Positions 4,436 to 5,617 of a DNA stretch of 5,617 bases are shown here, one piece after another. Position 1 is the stretch's first letter, and the number at the start of each line of letters is the position of its first letter. Below the pieces are notes generated by a model, which saw nothing but the letters and a program-made list of their open reading frames with translations, had not been told where the DNA came from and made no database searches. Source of the DNA: Acidobacteriota bacterium (GTDB lineage: Bacteria > Acidobacteriota > Terriglobia > Terriglobales > Acidobacteriaceae); assembly GCA_021799945.1 (NCBI GenBank), contig JAJYZK010000234.1, forward strand, positions 1-5,617, given 5' to 3'. The position numbers and the translations under genes were made by a program.

Positions 4436-5494
4436 TTACTCGCGATCGATCCCGTAAATCGGGAGGGAGTTCTGCAACTTATAAATCAACGCCTCGCCCC
4501 GCGCCGCATAATCGGAGGTCGGGTATTTGCTCTCCAGGTTCGCGGCGATGTCCGTCGCTCTTTGCGCGGCCAGTGCGGACCTCTTCTCTTCTCCATCGCC
4601 GGCGTACATGTCCTTCAGCACCGCCAGCCGGTATTCGGCGTCATAGAGGGCTTCGGCCGCCTTGGGCGAATTCGGATGATCTTCGGCGTACCTGCTGTAC
4701 ATCGCCGATTCCTTCTCCGGACATTCCGTCGATCCCTGCCAATCGCCGCATATCTTGTTGTCCAGAAGATCCCAAGCGGCGAGATCGGCATACCTGGAGT
4801 TGGGAAACTGCTTCTCAATGCGATGCATCTCGTTCTCGTCGATCGTCTCCCGCAGATAGGCATCCTTTTCATGCCCCGACGGCAGGGAAAAGACGTCCGC
4901 CTTCTGCAGTTGCCAGCGAATATCCGCCGACCGCCAGATCGCCTCCGGCGTAAGAGGCGACTGAGGGAACAGGTCGGCCTCGCGTTTGTATAACAGCCTG
5001 GCCGCCTGCGCGGCGCCGTGCGGCGAATGAGGCTCGGCGGCGGCGCGCTCCTCGCTGGAGGCGGCGCCGAACAGAATCATGTCCCCTTGCGGAGTTTCGG
5101 AGCTCACCACGCCGCCGGCCTGCATCCACCCGGAAACGGGAGTGGAGGCCGCTTGCGAGCCGAAGACGGGAGCGTCCGCCGCTTGCGAGGCCTGCTCGTC
5201 GGTATTGGCGAAGACGCGAACCCAGGGCCCGTTGCGCTCCATCACAATCAACTCCCTTCCCGGCGCCACCTCGTCGAGGCGCGAGTAGGTGGTGTCGGCG
5301 GCAACATAAAGATTCGTGGTGACCAGCACCGTCCCCTTGGGACCGTTGGGTGGCCGGGCGGAGTTTGGAGCCGCAAAGGCGGGGCGGGCCGGGAAGGACA
5401 ACAAAGTCGCAAAGAACAGATCAAGGGAGAGCACTGCCCCGCGGAGGCGCGCAGGCCCGCCGCCTCCGGGCGTGGGGTGAAGAAAATTGCGCAT
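4436..5494 (-). CDS. Secreted protein with bacterial SH3-like domain and TPR-like repeats
   Basis: From the ATG at 5494 the product is 352 residues. AAGAGG (complement 5504-5509) lies 9 nt upstream. The frame extends to a GTG at 5581, but the shorter start gives a better export signal. A basic N-terminus and hydrophobic stretch (AVLSLDLFFATLLSF) lead to an AFA|A cut site near residue 41. Residues about 55-128 resemble a bacterial SH3 domain (TTNLYVAADTTYSRLDEV, LIVMERNGPWVRVFAN, SGWMQAGGVV). An insert of about 25 residues within it carries a tandem 10-residue duplication. The C-terminal half is helical with four YbgF/BamD-like motifs, each a [F/Y/H]P-x-S turn before a helix: FPQSPLTPEA (176-185), FPNSRYADLA (230-239), HPNSPKAAEA (273-282) and YPTSDYAARG (324-333). 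Cys249 and Cys258 could form a disulfide. SH3-like domains often bind cell-wall peptides and TPR-like repeats mediate protein contacts, so a periplasmic envelope scaffold is plausible but unproven. It is first in the operon with uppP. Confidence 0.8.
   Translation of the reverse strand: MRNFLHPTPGGGGPARLRGAVLSLDLFFATLLSFPARPAFAAPNSARPPNGPKGTVLVTTNLYVAADTTYSRLDEVAPGRELIVMERNGPWVRVFANTDEQASQAADAPVFGSQAASTPVSGWMQAGGVVSSETPQGDMILFGAASSEERAAAEPHSPHGAAQAARLLYKREADLFPQSPLTPEAIWRSADIRWQLQKADVFSLPSGHEKDAYLRETIDENEMHRIEKQFPNSRYADLAAWDLLDNKICGDWQGSTECPEKESAMYSRYAEDHPNSPKAAEALYDAEYRLAVLKDMYAGDGEEKRSALAAQRATDIAANLESKYPTSDYAARGEALIYKLQNSLPIYGIDRE
5130..5189 (-). repeat. In-frame 30-bp tandem duplication within the SH3-like domain
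   Basis: Units 5130-5159 and 5160-5189 are adjacent and match at 24 of 30 bases. The match is best at their ends, with ACGGGAG and GCCGCTTGCGAG shared. On the minus strand they encode SQAADAPVFG followed by SQAASTPVSG. The period is exactly ten codons, so the frame is kept. The repeat lengthens a loop just before the final SGW strand of the SH3-like fold. Confidence 0.75.
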
Positions 5495-5533
5495 ACGCTC
5501 AAGCCTCTTCGCAACCGGGGTTCTCCGCTTAAG

Positions 5534-5539
5534 TCTATA
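5534..5539 (-). promoter_or_regulatory. Possible -10 element upstream of the SH3/TPR-like–uppP operon
   Basis: TATAGA on the minus strand sits in the only AT-rich patch (about 5525-5553) of the region before the operon, 39 nt upstream of the ATG at 5494. No recognisable -35 box is found at 15-19 bp, so the call is weak. Transcription from here would exclude the longer GTG (5581) and ATG (5554) starts of the first gene. Beyond it, 5540-5617 shows no gene on either strand that I can support. Confidence 0.2.
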
Positions 5540-5617
5540 AGAAGCGCAATCCATGTGCGGCGCCGGCCCCTGGGCGGTCACCGGGGAGGTACACCCGGGA
5601 AGGCCGCCCGGTCACAA

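Noticed and set aside
5495..5581. Longer start (GTG at 5581 or ATG at 5554) for the SH3/TPR-like protein
   Set aside because: The added residues would bury the signal peptide behind a basic leader. The ATG at 5494 has a well-spaced AAGAGG site.
1..5617. tRNA, rRNA, CRISPR array, insertion sequence or attachment site
   Set aside because: No spaced direct-repeat array, terminal inverted repeats, transposase motifs or RNA-gene signatures were seen. The repeats present are single short tandem duplications.

Overview
The window is GC-rich (roughly 60% or a little more, by eye) bacterial chromosome. It most resembles Acidobacteriota, judging by three things: a Cys-rich small secreted protein of a type I associate with acidobacterial metal-efflux loci, a cyclic-nucleotide-binding-fold histidine kinase with a long insert, and a short secreted protein of acidobacterial flavour. 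This assignment comes from memory of protein families, not from a search. No rRNA, tRNA, CRISPR array, insertion sequence or prophage gene is visible.

Layout. (1) Positions 1-1379, minus strand: a TolC-family outer-membrane efflux protein, cut by the left window edge, lies behind a small Cys/Met/His-rich secreted protein or lipoprotein. They look like the start of a heavy-metal (copper-type) RND efflux operon whose periplasmic adaptor and pump would lie beyond position 1. (2) Positions 1380-1609: a 230-bp divergent promoter region with a cluster of three near-identical 9-mers. (3) Positions 1610-3061, plus strand: a soluble orphan sensor histidine kinase with an N-terminal CRP-like sensor domain. 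(4) Positions 3009-3165: a convergent junction with three GC-rich hairpins, none followed by a U-tract, and a 22-bp tandem duplication that crosses the kinase stop codon. (5) Positions 3150-5494, minus strand: a tight three-gene operon, in transcription order a secreted SH3-like/TPR-like repeat protein, undecaprenyl-diphosphatase UppP, and a small secreted protein of unknown function. The gaps are 21 and 26 bp.

Functionally, the left operon is probably metal/drug efflux across the envelope. The right operon concerns the cell envelope: UppP recycles the undecaprenyl carrier for peptidoglycan synthesis, and its two partners are predicted to be exported. The kinase in the middle has no response regulator beside it in this window, so its targets are unknown.

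Nothing here is plainly a new defence or mobile system. The items most worth a second look are the Cys-rich protein upstream of tolC, the kinase with a split dimerisation domain and degenerate nucleotide pocket, the operon linking uppP to two uncharacterised secreted proteins, and the repeat and hairpin structures between genes.
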